64,000 bases of DNA, taken from the NCBI RefSeq assembly GCF_000317615.1, contig NC_019780.1, positions 1,757,840-1,821,839 on the forward strand, given 5' to 3'. Of this stretch, positions 37,613 through 46,913 are shown one piece after another. The notes below the pieces were generated by a model. The model was not told the DNA's origin. It did not search any database and saw only the letters and a list, made by a program, of their open reading frames with translations. This stretch comes from Dactylococcopsis salina PCC 8305 (lineage in GTDB: Bacteria; Cyanobacteriota; Cyanobacteriia; Cyanobacteriales; Rubidibacteraceae). The translations under genes and the position numbers were made by a program. Position 1 is the stretch's first letter. Each line of letters opens with the position of its first letter.

Positions 37613-39658
37613 ATGGTAGTCCGCAGTGAAGCGGCTCCGCCCACTCCTTGGTCGAAAGCTCTCGCCGAGCCGAGAATTGACGAAACCGCTTATGTTCATT
37701 CTTTCTCTAACATCATTGGTGATGTCTGGGTGGGACCCGATGTTCTCGTCGCCCCAGGAACGTCCATTCGTGCTGACGAAGGAGCGCCATTTGCCATTGG
37801 AGAAGGGACGAATATCCAAGATGGAGTCGTCATTCACGGTCTAGAAGAAGGGCGTGTGGTGGGAGAAGACCAAAAAGAGTATTCAGTGTGGATTGGTGAG
37901 GATACTTGTATTACTCACATGGCACTGATTCACGGTCCCTGTTACATCGGAAAGCATTGTTTTATTGGTTTCCGTTCTACTGTGTTTAATGCTCGGGTGG
38001 GAGATGATTGCATTGTGATGATGCACGCTCTCATCCAAGATGTGGAGATTCCCCAAGGGAAGTATATTCCATCAGGCTCAGTGATTACGAACCAACAACA
38101 AGCTGACCGCTTACCTGATGTGCAAGAGTCCGATCGAAAATTCGCTCATCATGTGGTAGAGATCAACGAAGCACTTCGCGCGGGATACAAGTGCGCGAAA
38201 GATGCCAACTGTATTACCCAAGTCAGGAAGGAAGGGAAATCGCATCAAACAACCAGTAATGGGAACGGTGCGAGAGTGCAACAGCAAACCCTCTCTAACA
38301 ATGGAAAAGGTGAAAATAGGACGAATAAGGGGGGAACAATCTTGAAAACAGAAGCAATTGAACAAGTGCGTCACCTGTTACGCCAAGGCTATCAAATTGG
38401 TACAGAACACGCGGATAAACGACGGTTTAGCCGCAATTCTTGGCAAAACTGCGCTCCGATTAAAGATCAGCAGGAACGTAATGTGATCGCGGCGTTAGAA
38501 GCCTGTTTAGTGGAACACGCTGGGGAATATGTGCGCTTAATTGGCATTGATCCCAGAGCGCGGCGGAGAGTCTCGGAAATGACAATCCAAACCCCAGAGG
38601 ATCAGCCCAGTCAAAGCTATAGTTCTGGTAATGGTAGCTCTTATCGACCGGCGAGTCGTCAGTCTAATCCAAGTTATGCCAGTGGTGGGGTTAGCAATGG
38701 ACAACTCGATCGAAATGTGACGGAACAAGTGCGGAGTTTACTCAACCAAGGTTATCAAATTGGGGTGGAACACGCGGATAAACGTCGCTTTAGTCGTAAT
38801 TCTTGGCAGAATGGCGCACCAATTCAAAGTCGCCAAGTGTCTGGGGCAGTTTCTGAGTTAGAAGCCTGTCTAGCGGAATATAGCGGCGAATATGTACGCT
38901 TAATCGGGATTGATCCGAAGGCGCGACGACGGGTTTTAGAGTTATTGATCCAAGAACCCGGACAAAATGGAACAACTCAGCCTGCTTCGGGAGGAGGTCA
39001 ACGAACTTCTGGTCAATCCCATCAGCAAGGGCAGCCGCAGGCGGGTGGAGAGATTGCTGAACAAGTGCGAAGTTTGGTGAATCAAGGCTATAACATTGGT
39101 GTGGAATATGCGGATCAACGTCGTTTCCGTCGCAATTCTTGGCAAAATGCAGGACAACTGAAAGGCAATGCGAATCAGGTGCTTTCGGAGTTGAATCGTC
39201 ATTTAGCAGAACATCCGAAGGATTATGTGCGCCTGGTGGGGGTTGATCCGAAGGCGAAACGCCGCGTGGTAGAAACCTTGATTCAGCAACCTGGACAAGG
39301 TAGCAACAATGGGGTTAGTGCTTCGACAGGGGCTGCTTCTGCGACAGATCAGCGATCGTCTGGTCAGCGTCAGAATGGGGCGCGATCGAACAGTAAATTA
39401 GATCAAAATACTGTGCAACAGGTGCGAAATCTCTTACAGCAAGGTTATCAAATCGGGACGGAACACGCGGATAAACGACGATTTAGCCGCAATTCTTGGC
39501 AAAGTTGTTCCCCCATTGAAAGCACCCGTGAAGGAGAAGTCTTGTCGGCGCTAGAAGGGTGTTTAGCGGATCATCAAGGGGAATATGTCCGCTTGGTGGG
39601 AATTGACCCGAAAGCGAAACGGCGGGTGCTAGAAACAACGATTCAGCAACCCGCTTAG
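37613..39658 (+). CDS. ccmM: Carboxysome scaffold/carbonic anhydrase CcmM with four SSUL repeats
   Basis: CcmM condenses Rubisco and recruits CcmN to the shell. In this 681-residue protein, residues 1-200 form a left-handed beta-helix gamma-carbonic anhydrase with His75, His102 and His107 as zinc ligands and the Cys194/Cys200 pair, at the same numbers as the active thermophile enzyme. Four Rubisco-small-subunit-like domains follow (about 245-325, 367-448, 481-560, 600-680), each with 'GYQIG.E.AD.RRF.RNSWQ'. Domains 1 and 4 have the two redox cysteines (280/298 and 632/650), domain 2 has one, domain 3 none. Gln/Ser/Gly-rich linkers join them. AGGAGG precedes the ATG. An internal ribosome site and TTG at codon 244 suggest a short SSUL-only isoform. 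Confidence 0.97.
   Translation: MVVRSEAAPPTPWSKALAEPRIDETAYVHSFSNIIGDVWVGPDVLVAPGTSIRADEGAPFAIGEGTNIQDGVVIHGLEEGRVVGEDQKEYSVWIGEDTCITHMALIHGPCYIGKHCFIGFRSTVFNARVGDDCIVMMHALIQDVEIPQGKYIPSGSVITNQQQADRLPDVQESDRKFAHHVVEINEALRAGYKCAKDANCITQVRKEGKSHQTTSNGNGARVQQQTLSNNGKGENRTNKGGTILKTEAIEQVRHLLRQGYQIGTEHADKRRFSRNSWQNCAPIKDQQERNVIAALEACLVEHAGEYVRLIGIDPRARRRVSEMTIQTPEDQPSQSYSSGNGSSYRPASRQSNPSYASGGVSNGQLDRNVTEQVRSLLNQGYQIGVEHADKRRFSRNSWQNGAPIQSRQVSGAVSELEACLAEYSGEYVRLIGIDPKARRRVLELLIQEPGQNGTTQPASGGGQRTSGQSHQQGQPQAGGEIAEQVRSLVNQGYNIGVEYADQRRFRRNSWQNAGQLKGNANQVLSELNRHLAEHPKDYVRLVGVDPKAKRRVVETLIQQPGQGSNNGVSASTGAASATDQRSSGQRQNGARSNSKLDQNTVQQVRNLLQQGYQIGTEHADKRRFSRNSWQSCSPIESTREGEVLSALEGCLADHQGEYVRLVGIDPKAKRRVLETTIQQPA
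38327..38344 (+). promoter_or_regulatory. Internal ribosome site and TTG start for short CcmM
   Basis: AAGGGGGG at 38327-38334, then seven bases, then TTG at 38342-38344 in frame with ccmM (codon 244). Initiation here would give a 438-residue protein holding only the four SSUL domains, matching the short CcmM isoform made by internal initiation in other beta-cyanobacteria. Confidence 0.7.
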
Positions 39659-39760
39659 AGTGATTCACGATCGGGAGTTGATCTTTGTTAATGAGGACTC
39701 CTGATCACTGAATTGGATTTTTTGTAAACCTTATTGGAAGCCATTTAGTGGCTAAAGCCC

Positions 39761-40432
39761 ATGTCCGTGCTTTCCCTGCCAGCAACTGGTAACAGCAAAA
39801 TTTATGTGAGTGGTGAGGTGGATATTGATGAAACCGCCACGATCGCGCCAGGGGTAATTCTCCAAGCCACCGATCAGGGACGGATCATCATTAAAGCAGG
39901 GGCTTGTCTGGGAATGGGAACGGTTTTAACTGCCAACGCAGGCTCGATCGAGATCGGGGAAGGGGCAATTTTAGGGGCTGGAGTGTTGGTTGTGGGTTAT
40001 GGCAAAATTGGCGATCAGGCTTGTGTCGGTACGGCAAGCACCTTGATCCAAACCTCTGTCGCTGCCATGACAGTGATTCCGCCAGGGAGTCTTTTCGGAG
40101 ACGACTCTCGTCAAGGGAATCCCTCCCCAGAAGAAACACCAGCGCCATCCCCAAATCCGACTCCTGAAAATAATGGCAATCATGCAGATGAAGTGACTTT
40201 TAACAATAACCTTGATCCGCCCTCATCATTTACGAATCCCAGTGCTGAAAACAATGGTAGTGGTTCAGATCAGGCAACTGTCAATCAAACCAGTGAGCCT
40301 CCCTCCGACGAGGAAACCTCTTCTTCTCAGAAACAGTCCCCCTCGAATACCACAATTTATGGTCAAACCCATATTGAGCGTTTAATGGTGACATTATTCC
40401 CTCATAAGGAGAACTTTAAAAAGAAGGAATAA
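39761..40432 (+). CDS. ccmN: Carboxysome assembly protein CcmN
   Basis: CcmN bridges CcmM to the shell. The 223-residue protein has an N-terminal hexapeptide-repeat beta-helix (about 10-115: 'ETATIAPGVILQATDQGRI', 'GAILGAGVLVVGYGKIGDQA'). A long Pro/Asn/Ser-rich disordered linker (about 120-195) follows. The C-terminal encapsulation peptide (about 198-218, 'IYGQTHIERLMVTLFPHK') is an amphipathic helix that binds CcmK tiles. All three parts are present. It is last gene of the ccm operon, 102 bp after ccmM. Confidence 0.93.
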   Translation: MSVLSLPATGNSKIYVSGEVDIDETATIAPGVILQATDQGRIIIKAGACLGMGTVLTANAGSIEIGEGAILGAGVLVVGYGKIGDQACVGTASTLIQTSVAAMTVIPPGSLFGDDSRQGNPSPEETPAPSPNPTPENNGNHADEVTFNNNLDPPSSFTNPSAENNGSGSDQATVNQTSEPPSDEETSSSQKQSPSNTTIYGQTHIERLMVTLFPHKENFKKKE

Positions 40433-40915
40433 CCAGCAATTTCTAGGAAATAACTGATGATTAATTATCAGAATTTCTGATTAACTCTTTTCCTTCTCGA
40501 TCGGGTTATTTTAATCAGGAATCGTAGCGGTTATAGCGCTACGCGCTAGGCAAAAGGCAAGAGGCAAAAGGCAAGAGTAAGGTATAGGTGAGTTTCAACA
40601 TTTTGGAATGTCCTAACCTAATTTTGTAGCGCTATAGTTATCAGAGTAAAGAGTAAAATGTTAGAGAGCAAAGCTAGTGTCATCAGGAGTTTTGCTCACT
40701 CTTTAGTGATTTTAAAAACCGTGAAGCAAGGGAAGACAAATAAGTAAAAACTATTTGAATAAAAATGAAGATTAATATGTAAAATTGAACCAACTCGTGT
40801 TAAAGTAAAAAATCAAGTGAGGCTGGCAAATAAAATAAGCCGAAAAGGACTCACTTTTCGGTACAGCATCAAAACGGTTGATTGAGATCAAGACCTCAAA
40901 ACTCAGGAGAAAGAA
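40433..40915 (+). promoter_or_regulatory. ccmN-rbcL spacer with rbcL leader
   Basis: It contains the 105-bp inverted-repeat element at 40532-40636, then about 280 bp of AT-rich DNA that should hold the rbcL promoter. TTGAAT followed about 19 bases later by TAAAAT (around 40755-40785) is a weak candidate. CAGGAGA before the ATG is the rbcL ribosome site. Confidence 0.5.
40532..40636. mobile_element. 105-bp element with TATAGCGCTAC inverted ends
   Basis: TATAGCGCTAC (40532-40542) is repeated inverted at 40626-40636. The interior carries heptameric AAAGGCA/AGAGGCA units. It resembles other miniature elements of the window in size and shape, but no second copy with these ends was found here. Confidence 0.5.
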
Positions 40916-42337
40916 ATGGTACAAGCACAACAAGCATCTAGCGGATTTAAGGCTGGGGTACAAGATTACGCCCTAACCTATTACACCCCCGACTACACCC
41001 CCAAAGACACCGATATTTTAGCCGCTTTCCGAGTCACTCCCCAACCCGGAGTTCCTCCTGAAGAAGCAGGGGCGGCAGTAGCCGCTGAATCCTCCACAGG
41101 AACTTGGACAACAGTTTGGACAGATAATCTGACTGACTTAGATCGATACAAAGGACGTTGCTACGACATTGAAGCGGTTCCAGGAGAAGAGAATCAATAC
41201 TTCATGTTTGTGGCTTATCCCCTCGACTTGTTTGAAGAAGGATCAGTCACCAATATGCTGACTTCGATTGTTGGGAACGTTTTTGGGTTCAAAGCATTAC
41301 GGGCGCTTCGTTTAGAAGATATGCGGATTCCCGTCGCTTACCTGAAAACCTTCCAGGGTCCTCCTCACGGCATCACCGTAGAACGTGACCTCCTCAATAA
41401 ATATGGTCGTCCTTTACTCGGTTGCACCATTAAGCCCAAACTCGGTTTATCCGCGAAAAACTACGGTCGTGCGGTTTATGAATGTCTCCGTGGTGGTTTA
41501 GACTTCACCAAAGATGACGAAAATATTAACTCTCAGCCCTTCATGCGGTGGCGCGATCGATTCCTGTTTGTAGCCGAAGCGGTTCACAAAGCACAAGCCG
41601 AAACCAACGAAATCAAAGGACACTATCTCAACGTAACTGCTCCCACTTGTGAGCAAATGTTAGAGCGTGCTGAGTTTGTGAAAGAACTGGATATGCCCAT
41701 TCTCATGCACGACTATCTCACTGGTGGCTTCACAGCTAACACCACCCTCGCCAAATGGTGTCGCGCCAACGGGGTTCTCATGCACATTCACCGTGCTATG
41801 CACGCCGTTATTGACCGTCAGAAAAATCATGGGATTCACTTCCGCGTTCTCGCGAAATGCTTACGGATGTCTGGTGGTGATCACCTCCACTCTGGAACCG
41901 TTGTCGGTAAATTAGAAGGAGAACGTGCGATCACTCTTGGTTTTGTGGATCAAATGCGTGAAGACCACGTAGAAGAAGATCGCTCTCGTGGTAACTTCTT
42001 TACCCAAGATTGGGCTTCTATGGGCGGTGTCTTCCCCGTTGCTTCTGGTGGAATTCATATCTGGCATATGCCAGCGCTCGTGGATATCTTTGGCGACGAT
42101 TCCTGCTTACAATTCGGTGGTGGAACTCTTGGACACCCTTGGGGAAATGCTCCTGGTGCAACCGCCAACCGTGTCGCCCTTGAAGCCTGTGTTCAAGCAC
42201 GGAACGAAGGTCGTAGCCTCGCTCGTGAAGGAAACGAAATCATTAAAGAAGCAGCTCGCTGGTCGCCAGAACTGAAAGTCGCTTCTGAACTTTGGAAAGA
42301 AATTAAGTTCGAGTACGAAGCAGTAGATACTCTCTAA
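40916..42337 (+). CDS. rbcL: Rubisco large subunit (form IB)
   Basis: The catalytic subunit of ribulose-1,5-bisphosphate carboxylase/oxygenase has 473 residues. The active-site set is intact: Lys173 in 'TIKPKLG', the carbamylated Lys199 with its metal partners in '[11 protein letters not shown]', and '[13 protein letters not shown]', '[10 protein letters not shown]' and '[15 protein letters not shown]'. It should assemble with RbcS as an L8S8 complex inside the carboxysome. It is followed by rbcX and rbcS in one operon. Codon use is biased toward C-ending synonyms as in psbA, in line with high expression. Confidence 0.99.
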   Translation: MVQAQQASSGFKAGVQDYALTYYTPDYTPKDTDILAAFRVTPQPGVPPEEAGAAVAAESSTGTWTTVWTDNLTDLDRYKGRCYDIEAVPGEENQYFMFVAYPLDLFEEGSVTNMLTSIVGNVFGFKALRALRLEDMRIPVAYLKTFQGPPHGITVERDLLNKYGRPLLGCTIKPKLGLSAKNYGRAVYECLRGGLDFTKDDENINSQPFMRWRDRFLFVAEAVHKAQAETNEIKGHYLNVTAPTCEQMLERAEFVKELDMPILMHDYLTGGFTANTTLAKWCRANGVLMHIHRAMHAVIDRQKNHGIHFRVLAKCLRMSGGDHLHSGTVVGKLEGERAITLGFVDQMREDHVEEDRSRGNFFTQDWASMGGVFPVASGGIHIWHMPALVDIFGDDSCLQFGGGTLGHPWGNAPGATANRVALEACVQARNEGRSLAREGNEIIKEAARWSPELKVASELWKEIKFEYEAVDTL

Positions 42338-42382
42338 TTGCTACGACAACACCGCGTTATGGGTGGGGAAAGGTAAATTGTT

Positions 42383-42772
42383 ATGAACTCAAAACGAGTG
42401 GCTCAAGAAACAGCGAAGGTACTGCAAGATTATTTAACTTATCAAGCGGTGCGAACGATTCTTGACCAACTATCAGAAACCAATCCCACCCAAGCCCTCT
42501 GGTTACGACAGTTTTCTCAACAGCATAGTTTGCAAAATAGCGAGGCTTATCTAGAAGCCCTGATGGCGGAACGGAAAGACCTTGTGATGCGAATTATGAC
42601 CGTTAGAGAAGACCTTGCCGAGCGAGTGTTAGATTTTCTGCCAGAGATGGTGCGCTCAGGAATGGAGGAGTCCAACCTTTACTATCGTTGTCAGATTTTG
42701 GAACGGTTGACTCAAACCCCACCAGAAGATCAGGAAAATCAAGAGTCTGATGACTCAAACGCTACTGAATAG
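42383..42772 (+). CDS. rbcX: Rubisco assembly chaperone RbcX
   Basis: RbcX dimers bind the C-terminal tail of nascent RbcL and assist L8 core assembly. The 129-residue all-helical protein has '[21 protein letters not shown]' (groove region) and '[24 protein letters not shown]', the typical order of RbcX. The acidic C-terminal tail is longer than the core fold. It lies between rbcL and rbcS, its usual place in many beta-cyanobacteria. Confidence 0.95.
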   Translation: MNSKRVAQETAKVLQDYLTYQAVRTILDQLSETNPTQALWLRQFSQQHSLQNSEAYLEALMAERKDLVMRIMTVREDLAERVLDFLPEMVRSGMEESNLYYRCQILERLTQTPPEDQENQESDDSNATE

Positions 42773-42800
42773 TCTCTTTGTAAATACTGGATTTGAAACC

Positions 42801-43136
42801 ATGAAAACAACACCGAAACAAGCCTTTTACGAAACCCTTTCTTATTTACCTCCTCTCACTGATCAGCAAATTGCCAAGCAAATTCAGTATATGCTGGATC
42901 AAGGCTTTATCCCTGCTATTGAGTTTGAAGAGTCCCCTAAACCTCAAGATCACCACTGGACATTGTGGAAATTACCTTTATTTGATGCAAGTTCTCCTCA
43001 AGATGTCTTAAATGAGGTGCGGGAATGCCGTTCTGAGTATTCTAACTGCTACATCCGTGTTGTTGGTTTTGATAATATCCGTCAATGCCAAATGGTTAGC
43101 TTTATCGTTTACAAGCCCGACGGTATCCGTTATTAA
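42801..43136 (+). CDS. rbcS: Rubisco small subunit
   Basis: RbcS caps the L8 core of Rubisco. The 111-residue protein starts at ATG 42801 ([18 protein letters not shown]). A longer open frame from 42750 overlaps rbcX and is not needed. Typical segments are '[22 protein letters not shown]', '[11 protein letters not shown]' and '[12 protein letters not shown]'-like '[12 protein letters not shown]'. The SSUL domains of CcmM are relatives of this fold. It is last gene of rbcLXS. Confidence 0.96.
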   Translation: MKTTPKQAFYETLSYLPPLTDQQIAKQIQYMLDQGFIPAIEFEESPKPQDHHWTLWKLPLFDASSPQDVLNEVRECRSEYSNCYIRVVGFDNIRQCQMVSFIVYKPDGIRY

Positions 43137-43169
43137 GATCGCTTTTACCCGATCGCGGTGACTTCTGTA

Positions 43170-43204
43170 AATCCCCCAACTCTTGATTCGGGTTTAGGGG
43201 GATT
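43170..43204 (+). terminator. Possible rbcLXS terminator
   Basis: AATCCCCC and GGGGGATT arms (eight pairs) enclose a 19-base loop, about 34 bp past the rbcS stop. The following ATCATTTT is only a weak T-tract. Confidence 0.45.
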
Positions 43205-43310
43205 ATCATTTTAAATGAGCGTCAAAAAAGCTAAGGTGCTGGCTTTAAAATCCTACCGATGACGAGGGCTCTATCATCTGTTGCCTTGGTTTTTTGTCAA
43301 ACCAACATAA

Positions 43311-43329
43311 GAACTTTTTCAGCAAACTC
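43311..43329. repeat. Lone terminus of the GGGTTTGCTG element family
   Basis: Read on the minus strand it begins AGTTTGCTGAAAAAGTTC, matching the ends of the elements at 5855 and 18420. The rest of the element is not recognisable. The stop codon of the glycosyltransferase gene directly abuts this terminus. Confidence 0.55.
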
Positions 43330-44249
43330 TACATTCGGCGAATTAAGCCTTCAAAAGTTCCCTGCCAACAGGCTTTCACTTTTTTTATTTTATCTTTAGG
43401 ATCAAATAAACAGATCACTATAGAGGTTTTCAATAGATAACTTAATCTTCGTCTAAGAGCAGATAAGCGATACTTTCCTTGACTATAACGTAAGACCAAA
43501 TAGGTATAATTCCGACAAATATAATAATGGCGAAGAGAGGAATACTGATAAATTTGTTTCTTCTTTCCCCACCATTGAATTATCACTGGATTCCCAAAAC
43601 AATGAGCAAGTTTTGCTTGGGGAATAATCAAATTATGATAACCTTTGGTTTTTAAGGTCATGCCATACTCTAAATCAACACCATCAATAAAAAGAGTAGC
43701 CATCGGAGACTCGGAAAAAACACTCTGCGCTGCGGTTAAGGAAATTAGTGATCCAGAGGTAATGGGTGCGTCACATTCATAGCAATCAACATAAGAAGGA
43801 GGTTGATAGCCAAGAAATTGGTCTTGATGAAAATTAGCGGGAGTAATAACACTTTGAGTATAACGATCCCAAGCAACGGGAGCAATAATACTTAAAGGAT
43901 AACTTTCACGATGGAAAGTATGATAGCTTTTCAAAAGTATTTCCAAACAGTCCTGATCTGGGACACTATCTTGATCAAACACCCAAAGGAAGTTATATTT
44001 TTGCTCAAATGCCCAAGCTAAAGCAATTCTTAAAGCACCAGCAACACCTAAATTCTCAGGAAAGGCTTTAAGCGTAACCGCAAGGTTGGTTTTTAAAGCT
44101 GACATCTTGACAGGAAATTTTGCAGAATTATCTATGATCATCACGTTGTTAATCGCCAATGATTGTTTTTCAATCCCACTTAAGCAACGTTGAACAGCTT
44201 CAATATCTTCATATGCAGTAATGTAAGCAGCCACCTGATCAGAATTCAT
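43329..44249 (-). CDS. Family 2 glycosyltransferase
   Basis: This 306-residue GT-A-fold enzyme probably adds a sugar to a surface polysaccharide or O-antigen. It has N-terminal 'AAYITAYEDIEAVQRCLSGIEKQS' and 'VMIIDNSAKF'. The nucleotide/metal motif is DQDSVPD within 'NFLWVFDQDSVPDQDCL', and 'LFIDGVDLEYGMTLKTKGY' resembles rhamnosyltransferase-like family 2 members. The C-terminus has a basic amphipathic region. It is divergent from the ABC exporter genes at 44348. The donor and acceptor cannot be told from sequence. Its stop codon abuts a repeat terminus. Confidence 0.85.
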   Translation of the reverse strand: MNSDQVAAYITAYEDIEAVQRCLSGIEKQSLAINNVMIIDNSAKFPVKMSALKTNLAVTLKAFPENLGVAGALRIALAWAFEQKYNFLWVFDQDSVPDQDCLEILLKSYHTFHRESYPLSIIAPVAWDRYTQSVITPANFHQDQFLGYQPPSYVDCYECDAPITSGSLISLTAAQSVFSESPMATLFIDGVDLEYGMTLKTKGYHNLIIPQAKLAHCFGNPVIIQWWGKKKQIYQYSSLRHYYICRNYTYLVLRYSQGKYRLSALRRRLSYLLKTSIVICLFDPKDKIKKVKACWQGTFEGLIRRM

Positions 44250-44347
44250 GTTTCCTTAGTCATCTCTATTAAATTTAATCATTGATCTTAACCTACCTAG
44301 TATCAGGTAAAATAGTTAGGCTTTGTCAATACTTGGCACCTTATTTT

Positions 44348-45154
44348 ATGAAAAGCTCTCTAGCAAATCAACAAAAACGATCACAAGTCAGACGCTACTG
44401 GGAACTTCTATCTGTTCTAGTTGAAAGAAATTTAAAGGGTCGTTATCGAGGTTCTTGGTTAGGGATTTATTGGTCTCTACTAAATCCTTTAATTATGGCA
44501 GGAATTTATACTGCTGTTCTAGGGAAAGCCTTTTCTAGTTATTATGATGATTCTATATTTAATTATATCTTAGCGGCTTTTACTGGATTGTCTGTATTTC
44601 ATTTCTTTTCTGCTGCTACGAATCAAGCCTTAAGTAGTTTAGTAGCTAATGGTTCTTTAATCAATAAAATTAAATTACCTCTCAGTATTTTTCCTTCTTC
44701 TACAATTGCTGCTAATATATTTCAGTTTGCTGCCGCTAACCTTCCTCCCTTAGCCTTAATGGCGATTTTAACTTCAGGAAATTTAGTTAATGCTCTTTCT
44801 TTAATCTTTCCTTTTATTGCTCTTATTTTATTTTCCAGTGGACTGGGATATGCTTTAAGTGCATTATTCGTGTTTTTTAGAGATGTTCCCCATTTTTATA
44901 GTGTAATGATTTATGCTCTTAGAATTGCTACACCTGTTTTTTATCCAGCAGAGATTGTTCCCGAAAAAGTACGAGCCTTTCTCTTGTTAAATCCTTTATC
45001 ACAAATCATTGAAAGTTTTCGTCAAATTACTTTATCAGGAGATTCTCCTGACTTAAGTTTAATTGGAATGACTTTACTGAATAGCTTAGTGGTTTGCTTT
45101 TTGGGATGGCTCTTTTTTTATCGTTATCGTAATCAATTTATTGATTTATTATAA
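44348..45154 (+). CDS. ABC-2 polysaccharide export permease (Wzm-like)
   Basis: This 268-residue permease has six predicted transmembrane helices and the typical cytoplasmic start 'LLSVLVERNLKGRYRGSWLGIYWSLLNPL'. With the ATPase that follows 2 bp later it should export a lipid-linked polysaccharide (O-antigen or exopolysaccharide) across the inner membrane. The ATG at 44348 is chosen; an upstream TTG (44282) adds 22 residues without support. No strong ribosome site is visible. Confidence 0.9.
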   Translation: MKSSLANQQKRSQVRRYWELLSVLVERNLKGRYRGSWLGIYWSLLNPLIMAGIYTAVLGKAFSSYYDDSIFNYILAAFTGLSVFHFFSAATNQALSSLVANGSLINKIKLPLSIFPSSTIAANIFQFAAANLPPLALMAILTSGNLVNALSLIFPFIALILFSSGLGYALSALFVFFRDVPHFYSVMIYALRIATPVFYPAEIVPEKVRAFLLLNPLSQIIESFRQITLSGDSPDLSLIGMTLLNSLVVCFLGWLFFYRYRNQFIDLL

Positions 45155-45156
45155 AA

Positions 45157-45903
45157 ATGGAAGTAATTAGTCTCAGTAATGTTTTTTTATGGAGAAGAAC
45201 CCAGGAAGAATTTTCTTATGACCTTAAGACAAGTATTTTTGCTTGGTTAGAAAGAAAGCATCGTCACCCCTCAAAACGATTAATTCTTAATCAAATTAAT
45301 TTAGATATTCAGCAAGGGGAAAGGGTGGGAATTATTGGCGCAAATGGTTCTGGAAAATCAACACTTCTTAAAGTGATTTCTGGAATTTTACCACCAACCA
45401 AAGGAGGCGTGAAAGTGGCGGGAAATATTGCTCCTTTGATTGAATTAGGAGCGGGATTTGATCCAGGAATGTCAGTCACTGATAACATTATTTTATATGG
45501 GGTAATGTTAGGTTTTTCTCGTCAGCAAATGTCTCAAAGAATTGAATCAATTTTAGAATTTGCTGAGTTAAAAGATTATGCTTTAGTTCCAGTTAAAGCT
45601 CTTTCTTCTGGAATGAAAGCTCGTTTAGGTTTCGCGATCGCAACCGATGTTCGTCCTGATATTTTACTTTTAGATGAGGTCTTGTCTGTGGGAGATGAAC
45701 GATTTAAACAAAAGTGTCGCAAACGGATTGAAAGGTTTTGGGAGAGTAATGTTACAATCATTGTCGTTTCCCATGATCGAAAGTTTATCAGTCAGTGGTG
45801 TCAAAGAGGAGTCTGGCTAGATCAAGGACAAATTAAATTTTCTGGCGAGGTTAATGAAGCAATTAGATGCTATATGGATGCTATTAATCCTTCAAAGGGT
45901 TAA
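45157..45903 (+). CDS. ABC polysaccharide export ATPase (Wzt-like)
   Basis: The 248-residue ATPase has Walker A GANGSGKS at 61-68, signature 'LSSGMKARLGFA' and Walker B 'ILLLDEVLSVGD'. The N-terminal extension before the Walker A, with 'WLERKHRHPSKRLILNQINLDI', is typical of Wzt/TagH-type exporters. It lacks the C-terminal carbohydrate-binding domain seen in some Wzt proteins, so export probably does not depend on end-group recognition by this subunit. It is tightly coupled to the permease gene. Confidence 0.93.
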   Translation: MEVISLSNVFLWRRTQEEFSYDLKTSIFAWLERKHRHPSKRLILNQINLDIQQGERVGIIGANGSGKSTLLKVISGILPPTKGGVKVAGNIAPLIELGAGFDPGMSVTDNIILYGVMLGFSRQQMSQRIESILEFAELKDYALVPVKALSSGMKARLGFAIATDVRPDILLLDEVLSVGDERFKQKCRKRIERFWESNVTIIVVSHDRKFISQWCQRGVWLDQGQIKFSGEVNEAIRCYMDAINPSKG

Positions 45904-46079
45904 TACTTTGGTTGTACTGCATAGTAATGATAAATCTGCGTAGCCAGCATTACAGCAGTGAATAAAGTCCAAAATTTCTCAGAGATGATTTTCGATTTTT
46001 TAGAAAAGAAGGGATTCGGTGGATCAATCCTCCAAATAGATTAAAATTAAGGTGTCACGATAGCAATTTGGTTTCAATT

Positions 46080-46913
46080 ATGTTGAAAAAACTCAATCCT
46101 CAAGAAATTAAGCAACTTATCTGTAGGGAAAATTATGATTACCTAGATTTCGGTTGTAGTAATGGTGGCTCTTTGAAATTTGGCAAGTCCTATCTTGGTG
46201 GAACAAAGGGATTGGGAGTCGATATTAACCCAGACAAAGTTCGTCAAGCTTTAGAAAATGATTTGAGTGCCGTTGTTGCTGATGTCACAGAACTATCCCA
46301 ACTTGATAACGTCGTACGTTTCGTGACATTATTCCACTTCCTAGAACATCTATCAGGCTTTTCAGCAGCCCGAAATTGTCTTGATGCAGCCATTACAGCC
46401 TCCTCTGACTTTGTGTTGGTACGCCAACCTTGTTTTGAAAGTGATGGATATCTATTTGAACGGGGATTAAAGTTGTATTGGTCTGATTGGACAGGACACC
46501 CTTATGCTATGACTACCTTAGACTTTTACAAAATTATTAGAGGTAATCCCAAGGTGAAAGCATGGGGTGTATATGGTCGTAAACCAATCTCCCACAGCAA
46601 AGATTTGGCAATACATCCACTAGCATCACCAAGAAACCAACACGCCTATGATCCAGCCCAGCATCCCGCCAAACCCATGCTCCCATTATCAGCTAACCTG
46701 TTTTATGAGCTAGTCGTCTTCATTCAAACAGGGAATTTTGATCTGACAACACTCAGAGGCGTTATGAACATTGATCATGTTATTTATGAAACCGAAAATC
46801 TGGCTTTCCTGAATAGACCTCTTGCAAAAGTCTTCAAAACGCCGATCGTAAAATTGATAAATACCAAGTTTGTTCAGACTATATCAAGTCTTGCTAAAGG
46901 ATCGCTATTCTGA
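46080..46913 (+). CDS. SAM-dependent methyltransferase-like protein
   Basis: The 277-residue protein has a class I methyltransferase start: 'YDYLDFGCSNGGSLKFGKSYLGGTKGLGVDINPDKVRQALE' in order (glycine loop, then acidic DI/N pair), then 'AVVADVTEL' and 'VTLFHFLEHLSGF', where the usual catalytic-side motif sits. The C-terminal third has no assignment. The ATG at 46080 is used; a TTG 12 bp upstream is also in frame. It probably modifies a sugar or lipid in the surface-polysaccharide pathway, by context. It overlaps the convergent glycosyltransferase end by 9 bp. Confidence 0.72.
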   Translation: MLKKLNPQEIKQLICRENYDYLDFGCSNGGSLKFGKSYLGGTKGLGVDINPDKVRQALENDLSAVVADVTELSQLDNVVRFVTLFHFLEHLSGFSAARNCLDAAITASSDFVLVRQPCFESDGYLFERGLKLYWSDWTGHPYAMTTLDFYKIIRGNPKVKAWGVYGRKPISHSKDLAIHPLASPRNQHAYDPAQHPAKPMLPLSANLFYELVVFIQTGNFDLTTLRGVMNIDHVIYETENLAFLNRPLAKVFKTPIVKLINTKFVQTISSLAKGSLF

